From NCBI RefSeq assembly GCF_030817655.1, contig NZ_JAUSZM010000004.1, positions 1 through 64,000 of the forward strand: DNA of 64,000 nt. The letters are read 5' to 3'. Under the pieces are notes generated by a model, which did no database searches, had not been told where the DNA came from, and was given only the letters and a program-made list of their open reading frames with translations. The translations under genes were made by a program, and so were the position numbers. Source of the stretch: Streptomyces sp. V4I2 (GTDB taxonomy: Bacteria; Actinomycetota; Actinomycetes; Streptomycetales; Streptomycetaceae). This document shows positions 24,949 through 33,327 of this stretch, piece by piece (position 1 is the first letter of the stretch; each line of letters starts with the position of its first letter).

Positions 24949-25671
24949 ATGAGGGATCGTCAGGCGGCTGCCGTGAGAGACACTGTGGGTGCCGCGGTCA
25001 TGGCCGCCGGCTACCGGGTGTTCGCCGGCGTGAACCTGTACCACTTCACTGGCGGGCCCTGCGCCGAACTCGTGGCTTTGGGAGCCGCGCGAGCCCAGGG
25101 CGCCCGCCAGATGCGCTGCATCGTCGCCGTGGGAAACCACGGGCGCGGGGTCATCGGCCCGTGCGGGCGCGATCGGCAGGTCTTCGTGGACTACTACCCC
25201 ACCATGCGCGTCATCGTGCCCACCCCCGCCGGGCTCAGGTCAGTGCTCGCCGCCGACCTGATGCCGCTCGTTCAACGCTGGACCCCGGAGGCGGGCATGA
25301 ACGGTCTCGACTCATCGCTCTACCAGGATCCCGAGACGGCTGGTCCCCCGATCATTCGGTTCAACCCCCGCTACCTCGAAGTCGTCCGTTCCGGCGCCAA
25401 GACCAAGACCACCCGCTTCCGAGACCCGGCGCAGCTCGGCCCGGCAAGACTGGTATTTGAGAGCGACCCTGAAGTCGTCCTGTCGGCAGAGGTGACCGGT
25501 ATCAGGCACTGCATGGTCAGCGACCTCACCGACCAGGACGCGCAAGCTGAGGGGCTGACGACTGCGGCGCAACTCCGAAAAGCCCTCAAGGGCCACTACC
25601 CGGATCTGGTTGGAACCGACGAAGTCGACGTCGTCACCTTCCAGATCAATGGCAAGACGGGCGTCGCTTAA
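24949..25671 (+). CDS. Blasticidin-S-deaminase-like/ASCH fusion protein
   Basis: 240 aa. Residues about 15-105 match blasticidin-S/cytidine deaminase: FAGVNLYHFTGGPCAELVAL supplies the Cys ligand and catalytic Glu (CAE), and GPCGRDRQVF the second zinc site. In the usual PCxxC the second Cys is Asp here, so one zinc ligand is changed. Residues about 134-231 form an ASCH domain (IIRFNPRYLEVVRSGAKTKT, DLTDQDAQAEGL). ASCH proteins include N4-acetylcytidine amidohydrolases, so a joint role on modified cytidine nucleosides is possible. The N-terminus looks shorter than in family members; the true start is uncertain. Confidence 0.75.
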   Translation: MRDRQAAAVRDTVGAAVMAAGYRVFAGVNLYHFTGGPCAELVALGAARAQGARQMRCIVAVGNHGRGVIGPCGRDRQVFVDYYPTMRVIVPTPAGLRSVLAADLMPLVQRWTPEAGMNGLDSSLYQDPETAGPPIIRFNPRYLEVVRSGAKTKTTRFRDPAQLGPARLVFESDPEVVLSAEVTGIRHCMVSDLTDQDAQAEGLTTAAQLRKALKGHYPDLVGTDEVDVVTFQINGKTGVA

Positions 25672-25767
25672 ACCGCGGATGCGACGGCTGGGCCGCGAGG
25701 TGACGACGAGCGCTCAGGAGACCAAGATCGTTCCGTGATCCTTCGGCTCACCTCGGCTGGACCGTCC

Positions 25768-25795
25768 GTCGCTTCGGGCGCCCGTCCGAAGCGAC
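25768..25795 (+). terminator. Hairpin after deaminase-ASCH gene
   Basis: Perfect 10-base arms GTCGCTTCGG / CCGAAGCGAC with an 8-base loop, about 100 bases after the stop and just before the IS5-type transposase gene. It may serve as a terminator or belong to the IS edge. Confidence 0.5.
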
Positions 25796-25810
25796 GCCGA
25801 CATCTCTGTC

Positions 25811-26614
25811 ATGCAAGCCTCAGACACAGCTTCTGAGCGGTCGGCCTACGCGCCGACCCATCCGCTGGGCTGCAACCGCCCGCGCATCGGCGACCGGATC
25901 GTCTTCGACAAGATGTTGCAGATGCTGCGCTTCGACTGCTCCTACCAGGCGATCGCCGACACGACCTGCTCGGCCACCACGATCCGCAACCGTCGCGACG
26001 AGTGGATCCGGCTGGGCGTCTTCGCGAGACTCAAGCAGATCGCGCTGGAGTCCTACGACAGGATCGTCGGCCTCGTCCTCGACCAGATCGCCGTCGACGG
26101 CTCCATCACCAAAGCCCCCGGCGGCGGAGAGGTCGCAGGGCGATCACCGGTCGATCGCGGCAAACAGGGCCTGAAGCGTTCCGGCATGACGGATGGTTAT
26201 GGCATCCCGCTGGGCCGCGTGCTGGCTGGAGCGAACCGTCACGACTCCCCGCTGCTCGCCCCGACCCTCGACCGCCTGGACGACCTGGGACCGCTGCCCG
26301 ACGACATCACCGTGCACCTGGACGCCGGCTACGACTCGGACAAGACCCGCGCCCTGCTCGACGAACGAGGCCTGCATGGCCGCATCGCCCACAAGGGTGA
26401 GAAGGCACCGATCCAGGCAAGCCAGAGGTGGCATGTCGAACGGACCCACGCCTGGCAGAACGCCTTCCACCGCCTCGCCCGCTGCTACGAGCGGCGCACC
26501 ACCGTCATCGACGCCTTCTTCGACCTGGCTGACACCATCATCACCGTCCGCAGCCTGACCCGGCGGGCATGGACCACCCACCGCTGGGACGAACGCCCGA
26601 ACCGCCGCCCATGA
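25811..26614 (+). CDS. IS5 family transposase
   Basis: 267 aa DDE transposase. The N-terminal helix-turn-helix reads FDKMLQMLRFDCSYQAIADT. The first catalytic Asp lies in DQIAVDGSITKAP near residue 98, the second in VHLDAGYDSDKTR near 173, and the Glu is in RWHVERTHAWQNAFHRLARCYERR near 217. The length is complete for the short IS5-type proteins of Streptomyces. I could not fix the inverted repeats; GAGCACCCC just after the stop may be the right end. It separates the plasmid-like backbone from the accessory region. Confidence 0.85.
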   Translation: MQASDTASERSAYAPTHPLGCNRPRIGDRIVFDKMLQMLRFDCSYQAIADTTCSATTIRNRRDEWIRLGVFARLKQIALESYDRIVGLVLDQIAVDGSITKAPGGGEVAGRSPVDRGKQGLKRSGMTDGYGIPLGRVLAGANRHDSPLLAPTLDRLDDLGPLPDDITVHLDAGYDSDKTRALLDERGLHGRIAHKGEKAPIQASQRWHVERTHAWQNAFHRLARCYERRTTVIDAFFDLADTIITVRSLTRRAWTTHRWDERPNRRP

Positions 26615-26649
26615 GCACCCCTATCTGCGCAACTTATGTCTCGTCGACG

Positions 26650-27864
26650 TCAGGGCGCGACGTTCCGGTCCTGCATGCACCAGTGTCTGCTTGAGCGCCA
26701 CGCTATCGCCGCGGCTATGGAGACCGCTGCGAGCGCCACCCAGCCGAGCGCTCGAACTCCGGCGATGGCAAGCGCAGCGCCACCAGCCAGGGCACCTTCA
26801 CCGATTCCCAGATTGAAGGCGGCGACGTACCAGGACGAGGCTGTGTCGTGAGCTGTGCCGGCGATGCGCAGAACTGTCGCCTGCAAGCACACCGGTGCGG
26901 CTGCGAAGGCCATCCCCCAGACGGCGACAGCCGCAACGGCGACGGGCGTCAGCGAAGCTCCGAATGCCAACAGGCCGATCGCCAGCGCCATCGCTCCAGT
27001 GGTTCCGAATATGGCGGCGGGCGGCGCGCGGTCCACCCAGAGACCCGCAAGCCACGTGCCGCCGAGCCCTGTTACGCCGTACGTCGCCAGGAGCGCGCTC
27101 ACTCCGGCGCCGTCCGGTATCCCCATGCTGTGGAGCAGTGGGGTGACATAGCTGTACAGCGTGAAGTGGCCAAGCACGAGCACCATCGTGGTCATCACCA
27201 ACGGAAGGAGACCAGGCAGGCGCAGTGCATGAGGGCCTCGGTCGGCTCGTTGTGGATTTCCTGGAACCGGAGGAAGCACCCTCATGGCCACTGTCAGCAT
27301 CAGCAGCGCGGCGAAGGCCACCAGCCAGAAGGCTGCTCGCCAGCCCACGGCGTCGCCCAACGCAGCGGTCAGGGGGAGGCCGAGGACCAGTGCTCCGGAG
27401 TTTCCGGCGAAGACGACCGCCGTTGCTCGGCCCGGTCGTTCCGGAGGGGCGAGGGCTGCGGCGTAACCGGCCACGATGGACCAGAACACGCCGTGCGCGG
27501 CACCGCAGACGATCCGTGCAACAGCCAGCAGCGCAAAATTCGTCGCCGCACCGGAGAGGACCGCACCCACGGCGAAGATCCCCACGACCGCGAGAAGAAG
27601 ACGCTTCCTCGGCCAGCTCGCGGTCCAGGAAGTCAACGCGGTCGCAGTCATTGCCACCGTGAAGGCATAGGCCGTGAGCAGCGTCCCCGTCTGGGACTCG
27701 GACACCTCCAGACTCGTGCTGATCGCGGACAGCAAACCGACAGGGAGCATCTCCGTGGTGACCACGATGAAGGTGGCCAGGGCAAGGACGGCCAGGCCGC
27801 CGCGGTGCTTTCCCATGGGACCACGCGGCGCAACGGCCTGGCCCTGCGCGTCCATAGTGGTCAT
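26650..27864 (-). CDS. MFS transporter (drug/sugar efflux type)
   Basis: 404 aa with 12 predicted membrane segments. Features of the arabinose/drug efflux branch of the major facilitator superfamily are FIVVTTEMLPVGLLSAIS in helix 1, the GTLLTAYAFTVAMTA helix 2 region and RIVCGAAHGVFWSIVAGYA. It would export a small molecule in exchange for protons at the cytoplasmic membrane. The ATG overlaps the stop of the upstream hydrolase gene (ATGA), so the two form an operon. The operon is divergent from a MerR-type gene that probably controls it. Confidence 0.85.
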   Translation of the reverse strand: MTTMDAQGQAVAPRGPMGKHRGGLAVLALATFIVVTTEMLPVGLLSAISTSLEVSESQTGTLLTAYAFTVAMTATALTSWTASWPRKRLLLAVVGIFAVGAVLSGAATNFALLAVARIVCGAAHGVFWSIVAGYAAALAPPERPGRATAVVFAGNSGALVLGLPLTAALGDAVGWRAAFWLVAFAALLMLTVAMRVLPPVPGNPQRADRGPHALRLPGLLPLVMTTMVLVLGHFTLYSYVTPLLHSMGIPDGAGVSALLATYGVTGLGGTWLAGLWVDRAPPAAIFGTTGAMALAIGLLAFGASLTPVAVAAVAVWGMAFAAAPVCLQATVLRIAGTAHDTASSWYVAAFNLGIGEGALAGGAALAIAGVRALGWVALAAVSIAAAIAWRSSRHWCMQDRNVAP

Positions 27865-28670
27865 GCGGAAATAGGGCCAAGAGACGCGAGGAAACGGCGT
27901 ACGTGGCCGAGCCAGAGCGCCCGGTTGTCCGCGTCGAGGATGTGCCCTGCTCCGGGCAGTTCGATCAGCGTGGCCCCCTGGATTCCCGCAGCGAGGCGGC
28001 GGGAACTCTCCGGAAGCACCAGACGGTCTCCCGTCGGCGCGAACACGAGGGCGGGGGCCGTCACGCCGGTGAGGTCGCCGCGGACGTCAACGCGGGAGAC
28101 AAGGTCGAAGTGGTCGAGCATGCCGGGAGGCATCGACGCCTCCACCTGCGCCACCGCCTCCTCCACGTCGGTCGGCGACAGCCCGTTCAACTGGCTCTCG
28201 GACAGGCACGCCAGGAAAGCCAGCCGGGCCACCTCCTCCCACTCGCCCGCCTTGCCGAGAAGGGCGATCAGTTGGGAGGCGTGTGCGAGGACTGGATCGG
28301 CCACGGGAAACCCTGCCGTGAGCACCAGTCCTGTCACCCGTTCGGGATGGCGGGTCGCGGCGCGCACCGCGATGGCGGTTCCCAGGGACTCTCCAAGGAT
28401 GGCGAACGTCTCGTGCCCGCGTGCCACAGCGGAGGCGACAAGGGCTTCTGCGAGCTCGTCGGGATCGAGCGGTTCAGTTGCGACCGGTGTGCCGCCCGCT
28501 CCTGGGTAGTGCGGACCGATCAGCGTGTGGTCCCGCGCCAGATCGTCGAGCACCAGCCCGAAGTTGCCTTCGATACCGCCGCCGGCACCGTGCGCCAGCA
28601 GCAGGGCAGGGCCGCTGCCCTGCACGTACACATCAAGATTCTGTTCGAGAACGGCCTGTTCAGCACTCAT
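27861..28670 (-). CDS. Alpha/beta hydrolase
   Basis: 269 aa. Oxyanion-loop LLAHGAGGG near residue 25, nucleophile elbow ILGESLGTA near 95 (G-x-S-x-G), acid in APTGDRLVLP near 213 and His in LPGAGHILDADN near 240. This is a complete catalytic triad, substrate unknown. The ATG at 28670 is preferred over 28709, which lies inside the operator. It is the first gene of the MerR-controlled operon with the MFS transporter, suggesting joint detoxification and export of a compound. Confidence 0.8.
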   Translation of the reverse strand: MSAEQAVLEQNLDVYVQGSGPALLLAHGAGGGIEGNFGLVLDDLARDHTLIGPHYPGAGGTPVATEPLDPDELAEALVASAVARGHETFAILGESLGTAIAVRAATRHPERVTGLVLTAGFPVADPVLAHASQLIALLGKAGEWEEVARLAFLACLSESQLNGLSPTDVEEAVAQVEASMPPGMLDHFDLVSRVDVRGDLTGVTAPALVFAPTGDRLVLPESSRRLAAGIQGATLIELPGAGHILDADNRALWLGHVRRFLASLGPISA

Positions 28671-28678
28671 GGATACGA

Positions 28679-28709
28679 CGCTAAACTCCGACACCGATGT
28701 CAGAGTCAA
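28679..28709 (-). promoter_or_regulatory. MerR-type promoter/operator
   Basis: On the minus strand the -35 TTGACT (28704-28709) and a -10 near TTAGCG (28679-28684) are separated by about 19 bases, the over-long spacing typical of MerR-activated promoters. The spacer is a dyad (ACTCCGACA/TGTCAGAGT, 28685-28706). It drives the hydrolase/MFS operon. Confidence 0.7.
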
Positions 28710-28732
28710 GTCGCCGGGAGAGGCAGCATCCC

Positions 28733-29140
28733 ATGCGTATGAAGGAGATGGTCCAGCGGACTGGAGTACACGAACGACTCCTGCGCTACTACGAACAGCA
28801 GGGGCTGCTCGCCCCGACCCGACTTCCCAGCGGATACCGGGAGTACAGCGACGCAGACGTGGAGACAGTGCGCCGTATCCGCAGCCTCCTGACGGCCGGC
28901 CTCTCCACCACCGTGATCGCTCAAGTCCTGCCCTGTGTTGCCGACGACAGCGACCACCTGGTCCCCATGTGTCCGGACCTGGTCCGCCAGCTCCAAGGCG
29001 AACGGCAGCGGATTACACAGGAGATCGAGGCCCTTCAGGCATCACGGGCCATGCTGGACACGGTACTCAACGCAGCTCCGTCAGCCCTCGCAAGCGAACA
29101 GCCAACCGGGGGTGTAACACCCTCCCCGGCAGCCGCTTGA
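28733..29140 (+). CDS. MerR family transcriptional regulator
   Basis: 135 aa. Residues 1-70 are the MerR winged helix: MKEMVQRTGVHERLLRYYEQ, QGLLAPTRLPSGYREY, DADVETVRRIRSLLTAGL. A dimerisation helix follows (residues about 95-120). A lone Cys near residue 65 and another near 80 (CVADD, MCPDL) could bind a ligand. The ATG at 28733 follows GGGAGAGGCAGCATCCC; an ATG at 28697 lies inside the operator and is less likely. It is divergent from the hydrolase/MFS operon, whose promoter carries a matching dyad. Confidence 0.85.
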   Translation: MRMKEMVQRTGVHERLLRYYEQQGLLAPTRLPSGYREYSDADVETVRRIRSLLTAGLSTTVIAQVLPCVADDSDHLVPMCPDLVRQLQGERQRITQEIEALQASRAMLDTVLNAAPSALASEQPTGGVTPSPAAA

Positions 29141-29636
29141 TCCGCTCGGAATAGCCGGCCGACCCAGGGGGCGTGAACCACTCGTACGCCTCTTACAGGC
29201 ACAGGTGTCCCCGATCATCACAGAGCGTAGCAACTCCGTGATCACCAGGACCTGTGCCTGCATTGCTACCGGGGTCTGCAACCGCGCCTATCTGCGCGGC
29301 CTCTAAGAGGGCGGTATGAGACCTGATGCCCGATTCTTCGTTTCGTGCGGGTGTGACGTTCAGCGGTAGTTGGCCTCGTTCGACAGACGGGCCAGCCGCG
29401 CCATGCGTAGAAGTTGGCCGCCGTCTGTGGCAGGGGCTTGGCCTCCCGACTCCCGAGGCATCCCGGCCGCCACAGCACAAGTTGCACGGCACGGACATCG
29501 GCTGCGTGCTCCGGATAGACTCAGGGCAAGCCGTGACTGGCGTGTCGAGATGGGCGTAACCATCGGGGAGCGGCTTCGTCACATAGACGTGTGCCGCGCG
29601 CCTGGGCTTCTTGGGAGCAACCTGGGAGGCACCGTC
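29141..29636. other. Intergenic, IS remnants suspected
   Basis: About 500 bases with no supportable gene. AGGCACAGGT (about 29198) and ACCTGTGCCT (about 29251) form an inverted pair around a second, imperfect one. CCTATCTGCGCRRC near 29288 resembles the sequence just after the IS5-type gene (26622), so this may be scarred IS end material. Confidence 0.35.
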
Positions 29637-30485
29637 ATGGTTCGGCACCTATACCCCTCACCCCTGGACATCGGTCGGCCGTTATTGGTCGGGATCCTCA
29701 ACATCACCGCAGACTCGTTCTCGGACGGCGGCAGGTTCCTGGCCGCCGAGGATGCGGTGGCACATGCGCGGCGGCTGTGGTCGGAAGGGGCCGACATTGT
29801 CGAACTGGGCCCTGCGGCCAGCCATCCGGGAGCCCAGCAGGTGACTGCCGCTGAGGAAATATGGCGGCTGACCGTCGTCATCGACCGGCTGGTCGCCGAG
29901 GATGTGCCGGTGTCGGTCGACTCCTTCCTGCCGGAGACCCATCGCTTCGCAGCGGCTCGTGGGGCCGAGTACGTGAACGACATCCAAGGCTTCCCCGACC
30001 CGGCCCGGTACGAAGAACTCGCCGACACCGACTGCCGGCTCATCGTCATGCACTCCGTGCAGCGCATGGGACCCGCCACCCAGATGAAGACCGATCCCGC
30101 CGCGGTGTGGGCGGGGATCGAGGAGTTCTTCGCCGAGCGGCTGGCCGCGCTGGAAACGGCTGGCATCGGCCGGGAACGGCTGGTCATCGATCCAGGGCTG
30201 GGCTACTTCCTGGGCACAAGCCCGGAACCGTCGCTGAGAGTCCTGGCACATCTTGAGCAGTTGAAAGCGCGGTTCGACGTGCCGGTCCTGGTTTCTCCCT
30301 CCCGGAAGTCGTTTCTTCGGACGCTCACCGGGAGCAGTCTTTCGGAGATCGGTCCGGCAACTCTGGCGGCGGAGCTGTACGCGGCCTGCCACGGGGCGGA
30401 CTACATCCGCACCCACGACGTTGCCGCCATCCGCGACGCACTCACTGTCTTTAACGCCCTGGACGCGGCCAAGGCAGGTGCGTGA
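29637..30485 (+). CDS. Dihydropteroate synthase, Sul-like
   Basis: 282 aa, ATG after CTGGGAGGCACCGTC. The enzyme condenses a pterin pyrophosphate with p-aminobenzoate in folate synthesis. Motifs are GILNITADSFSDGG near residue 19, LGPAASHPGAQ near 57, VSVDSFLPETHRFA near 92, YVNDIQGFPDPARY near 111, MHSVQRMG near 137, LVIDPGLGYFLG near 181 and VSPSRKSFLRTLTG near 219. From memory these match mobile sulfonamide-resistance enzymes (Sul1/Sul2) more closely than chromosomal FolP (for example SRKSFL instead of SRKSMIG). Sulfonamide tolerance is therefore plausible. It is coupled by TGATG overlap to a NUDIX gene. Confidence 0.8.
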   Translation: MVRHLYPSPLDIGRPLLVGILNITADSFSDGGRFLAAEDAVAHARRLWSEGADIVELGPAASHPGAQQVTAAEEIWRLTVVIDRLVAEDVPVSVDSFLPETHRFAAARGAEYVNDIQGFPDPARYEELADTDCRLIVMHSVQRMGPATQMKTDPAAVWAGIEEFFAERLAALETAGIGRERLVIDPGLGYFLGTSPEPSLRVLAHLEQLKARFDVPVLVSPSRKSFLRTLTGSSLSEIGPATLAAELYAACHGADYIRTHDVAAIRDALTVFNALDAAKAGA

Positions 30486-30877
30486 TGGAACAGCGAGAGG
30501 CGATCGTCGCCGTGGTGCGGCGAGGCGAGCGGGTGCTCGTCATCCAACGGGGCCCGTTGGCCCGGCTGCCGGGGTACTGGGCGCCCCTCAGCGGCAAGCT
30601 GGAACCCGGTGAGACGCAGGAGGAAGCCGTGGTCCGGGAGGTGCACGAGGAGGTCGGCCTGAGGGTCTGCCCCGTGGCCAAGGTCTGGGAGTCGCAGACC
30701 GAGGACGGCGCCTTCCGCCTGCACTGGTGGACCGCCGAGGCAGAGGAAGGCGAGGTCCTGATGCAGCCGGGCGAGGTGAGCGACGTGCGCTGGGTCACGC
30801 CGCGAGAATTCTCCCGGCTTCAGCCCGTCTTCGAGGCGGACCGTGTGTTCTTCGACTGCGTGCTGCCGCAGCTCTGA
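30485..30877 (+). CDS. NUDIX hydrolase
   Basis: 130 aa. The NUDIX box is intact: G-x5-E-x7-REVHEEVGL at residues about 39-61, binding Mg for cleavage of a nucleoside diphosphate linked to another group. The ATG overlaps the stop of the dihydropteroate synthase gene (TGATG), so both are made together. A link to folate is conceivable, because a NUDIX enzyme removes pyrophosphate from dihydroneopterin triphosphate in bacteria. The sequence alone does not fix the substrate. Confidence 0.8.
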   Translation: MEQREAIVAVVRRGERVLVIQRGPLARLPGYWAPLSGKLEPGETQEEAVVREVHEEVGLRVCPVAKVWESQTEDGAFRLHWWTAEAEEGEVLMQPGEVSDVRWVTPREFSRLQPVFEADRVFFDCVLPQL

Positions 30878-30979
30878 CGCCTCGAGTCGATGTGTGGGCG
30901 GTCGGCAGGTGCTGTCGGCCGCCCATCTGCTTCGACGTCCGGGACCTGCACGCTCCGGTGCCAATGTCCAAACGCCCAG

Positions 30980-31063
30980 TGGCCAACTACTCTGCGCGAA
31001 ATGGCCAACTGTCCTTGAGAGCAGCCCGGTTAGCAGCAGCCTTGCCGCCGCTCCTGGCCAACT
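30980..31063. repeat. Three TGGCCAACT direct repeats
   Basis: TGGCCAACT occurs at 30980, 31002 and 31055 in the gap before the IS5-type element. Multiple short terminal repeats of this kind are typical of IS21-like ends, so a remnant end is possible. Confidence 0.4.
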
Positions 31064-31116
31064 ATCACTGAAGGTCACAGCGGGACGAGCGGGCAGGTCG
31101 TGGCGACGTAGGTCGG

Positions 31117-31539
31117 CTAGGGCCGGGGCTGGGTGAACAAGCCTGGCTCGGTCTCGGCCAGGATCCCGCGGTCGGTCAGCCGCTTGAGCTTGAGGCGGAT
31201 GTTGTTGATGTTGTTGGGCGCGACCGTCAGGTCCATCGCCTCGCACACCTGCCGCGCACGCAGCGGATGGTCGGCCGCGGTGAACACCGCCATGATCTGC
31301 TGGTAGGCCGGATGGTCCGGCAGTTTCGGTGCCGGCGGCGCGGGCGGTTGCGGATCGGGCAGCTCCGGCAGTGTCTTGCCGGTGATCCGGACTTCGTCGG
31401 CGGCCCGGTCGAGTTCGTTGAGCCGTGCAGTCAGCTGCGTGATCTGTTCCCGCGTGGTCTCGGCCTGCGCGGCGATGTCGCGTTCCCGCTCCTCCAGCCG
31501 TGCCAGCACCGCCCCGAGTGTCAGCTCCCCGCCGGTCAT
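31117..31539 (-). CDS. IS-borne winged-helix accessory protein
   Basis: 140 aa, ATG overlapping the transposase stop (ATGA). Residues 8-55 form a coiled coil (LARLEERERDIAAQAETTRE). Residues about 80-138 read as a winged helix (YQQIMAVFTAADHPLRARQV, NNINNIRLKLKRLTDRGILA). Such passenger genes follow some Streptomyces IS5-type transposases and may regulate transposition. The sequence supports DNA binding only by fold resemblance. Confidence 0.65.
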   Translation of the reverse strand: MTGGELTLGAVLARLEERERDIAAQAETTREQITQLTARLNELDRAADEVRITGKTLPELPDPQPPAPPAPKLPDHPAYQQIMAVFTAADHPLRARQVCEAMDLTVAPNNINNIRLKLKRLTDRGILAETEPGLFTQPRP

Positions 31540-32366
31540 GCGGTGCGCCAGGCCGGCGTGGTCGCCCCGGTCAGCCGGCGCAGTATCACCGCGGACATCG
31601 CCCAGTACACCCGCGACTCCGAACTGCGGGGCCGGTGTTCGTAGTCGCGCACTAGCCTGCGGTGCAGTATCAAGATCCCATACGCGCGTTCCACGACCCA
31701 CCGCTTGGCCTGGGGAACGAACCCGGTCTGCGCGGGATTGCGCTCCACGACCTCCACCTCAATGCCCACCTTCTCCCCGTGCGCGACGACGGCGTTCTTG
31801 AAGCCCTGGTCAACCAGGGCCTTCTGCACGGTGTCGGTGTCGGCGGCGACCTTGTCCAGCAGCGCGATGCCGACGGCGTTCTCGTGCGCAGACGCTGCCG
31901 CCACCACTACCGCGATCACCAGCCCCAGAACGTCAGCGGCCAGGCCGCGCTTGCGGCCCGGTACTTTTTTTGCCGCATCGCGCCCCGTCGACTCAGCGGG
32001 CACTCCCGCCGCCGCGTGCACGCTCTGAGTGTCGAGCACCACCAGGCTCGGGTCCGCCTTCCGACGCGCCATTTCCCGCACCTGCCAGCGCAGCAGGTCG
32101 TAAATGGTCTGGTCGATGCCGTCGTCACGCCAGGTGTAGAAGTAGTACTTCACCGCGCCGGGTGGCGGAAAGTCGTGTGGGAGCAGCTCCCACTGGCAAC
32201 CGGTCCGGCTTTGGTAGAGCAGTGCGTTGACGATCTCCCGCATCGCGTACCGGCCCTGATGGCCGCTGACCGAGGGATGCGCGGCCTTCCACGCGGCGAT
32301 CACAGGCTCGACCAGCGCCCACTGCTCGTCGCTCACGTCGGTCTTGTAGGGCTTGCGCTCGCTCAC
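31536..32366 (-). CDS. IS5 family transposase
   Basis: 276 aa. N-terminal domain DVSDEQWALVEPVIAAW with the LLYQSRTGCQWELLPHDFPP block, then DDE positions: LVVLDTQSVHAAAG (first Asp, near residue 110), a central KALVDQGFKNAVVAHG (second Asp, near 190) and RWVVERAYGILILHRRLVRDYE (Glu, near 223). Complete length. It is a different subgroup from the transposase at 25811. The element ends were not located. Confidence 0.85.
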   Translation of the reverse strand: MSERKPYKTDVSDEQWALVEPVIAAWKAAHPSVSGHQGRYAMREIVNALLYQSRTGCQWELLPHDFPPPGAVKYYFYTWRDDGIDQTIYDLLRWQVREMARRKADPSLVVLDTQSVHAAAGVPAESTGRDAAKKVPGRKRGLAADVLGLVIAVVVAAASAHENAVGIALLDKVAADTDTVQKALVDQGFKNAVVAHGEKVGIEVEVVERNPAQTGFVPQAKRWVVERAYGILILHRRLVRDYEHRPRSSESRVYWAMSAVILRRLTGATTPAWRTA

Positions 32367-33327
32367 GGTACCCAGCCCAACATGCCCATGGCCGCCGACC
32401 GGCCGGGATGCCGCACCGCCACACGTTCAGGTGACGACAAAACCCCTATGCACTCTCATTCCTCCCTCTGAGGCACCTGTCCGTCTTGGACATCGTCTGG
32501 CTCGGTTAACTGGTCTCGGCACACATCGACCCGCTCGTCACTGCGATACTCACCGTCGTGGGCGTCTCCTGTGTCATCGAGGTCTGACCGCTCATCAGCG
32601 CGAGCATCAGTTTCAGCGACCTCGGTCCCAACTCAACTTGCTGAACTGGTAAAAGATCTTCATTGCCATCCAACTCCCCTTCGGAGTAAGGAAGTTGAAT
32701 CCAGACCTTCTGTTCATGCAGGTCAGAGGGTTGCCGTGTCGGTCTTCCGGGCTCGAATTAGCCGCCGGGGTGTGTCACAGTAGCTGGCGGTGAAACTCTT
32801 CCGCACCGGTCCCGGGGGCATGTTTCGGACCCCGGCCGGGTCCGAAACTCAAGGGCCAATGATTACCACGCGTGTAGCCGTCTGTTGGGGCTCGCTCAGC
32901 AGGCCGGACAGGGTGATGCCGCCCGCATCGACGGTGACCGGTCGGACGCCGGGTGAGCTCCGCCGGTGACAGGCCTCCAGAGCATTCGCCGGGCTGGCGG
33001 GAGCGGGGTGCGCGGCGGGGACATCAACCATGGCGGGCAGTCCTCAAACTCGGGGTGACGGCGCGCAAGCTGCACTCCTGTACCGGCATGCGAAGCACGC
33101 TGGCCGGGAAGGTCTGTCCAGGCGCGGGCCAGGCTACGTCCCCAGGCCCCGCTGTTCATCCTGCGTGTCGCGACGACCGCCGGCCACCCCAGCCACCCAC
33201 CAGGGTTACCCTCGCCTCCGAGAACAAGGAAGCGGTGGCGCAACGAGGACTGCTACGGCATCGCAGCTTTTGTGGGCCATCCGATCCCGGCCCGGCCAGG
33301 ACCACCGGTTGTGTCCGCGGAGGAGTC
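32367..33327. other. Intergenic with gene fragments
   Basis: Apart from the hydrolase fragment at 32849-33031 no gene is supportable. Around 32490-32587 a plus-strand frame reads hydrophobic (LVSAHIDPLVTAILTVVGVS) but is preceded by an in-frame stop, so at best it is a decayed membrane-peptide gene. Confidence 0.4.
32849..33031 (-). pseudogene. Alpha/beta hydrolase, N-terminal fragment
   Basis: Sixty residues whose second half (SPGVRPVTVDAGGITLSGLL, then SEP...RVVI) matches the N-terminus of the complete hydrolase at 37197-38132 (SPGVRPVRVDADGVALSGLM). Everything after the first beta strand, including the catalytic residues, is missing. It helps to set the start of the intact relative. Confidence 0.65.

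Noticed and set aside
30485..30877. NUDIX gene as a MutT-type mutator-preventing enzyme.
   Set aside because: The box is present, but nothing in the sequence distinguishes 8-oxo-dGTP cleavage from other NUDIX reactions; the coupled folate gene points elsewhere.
25811..32366. Two IS5-type transposases as ends of one composite transposon carrying the MerR, Sul-like and NUDIX genes.
   Set aside because: The two transposases belong to different subgroups and their ends could not be matched.
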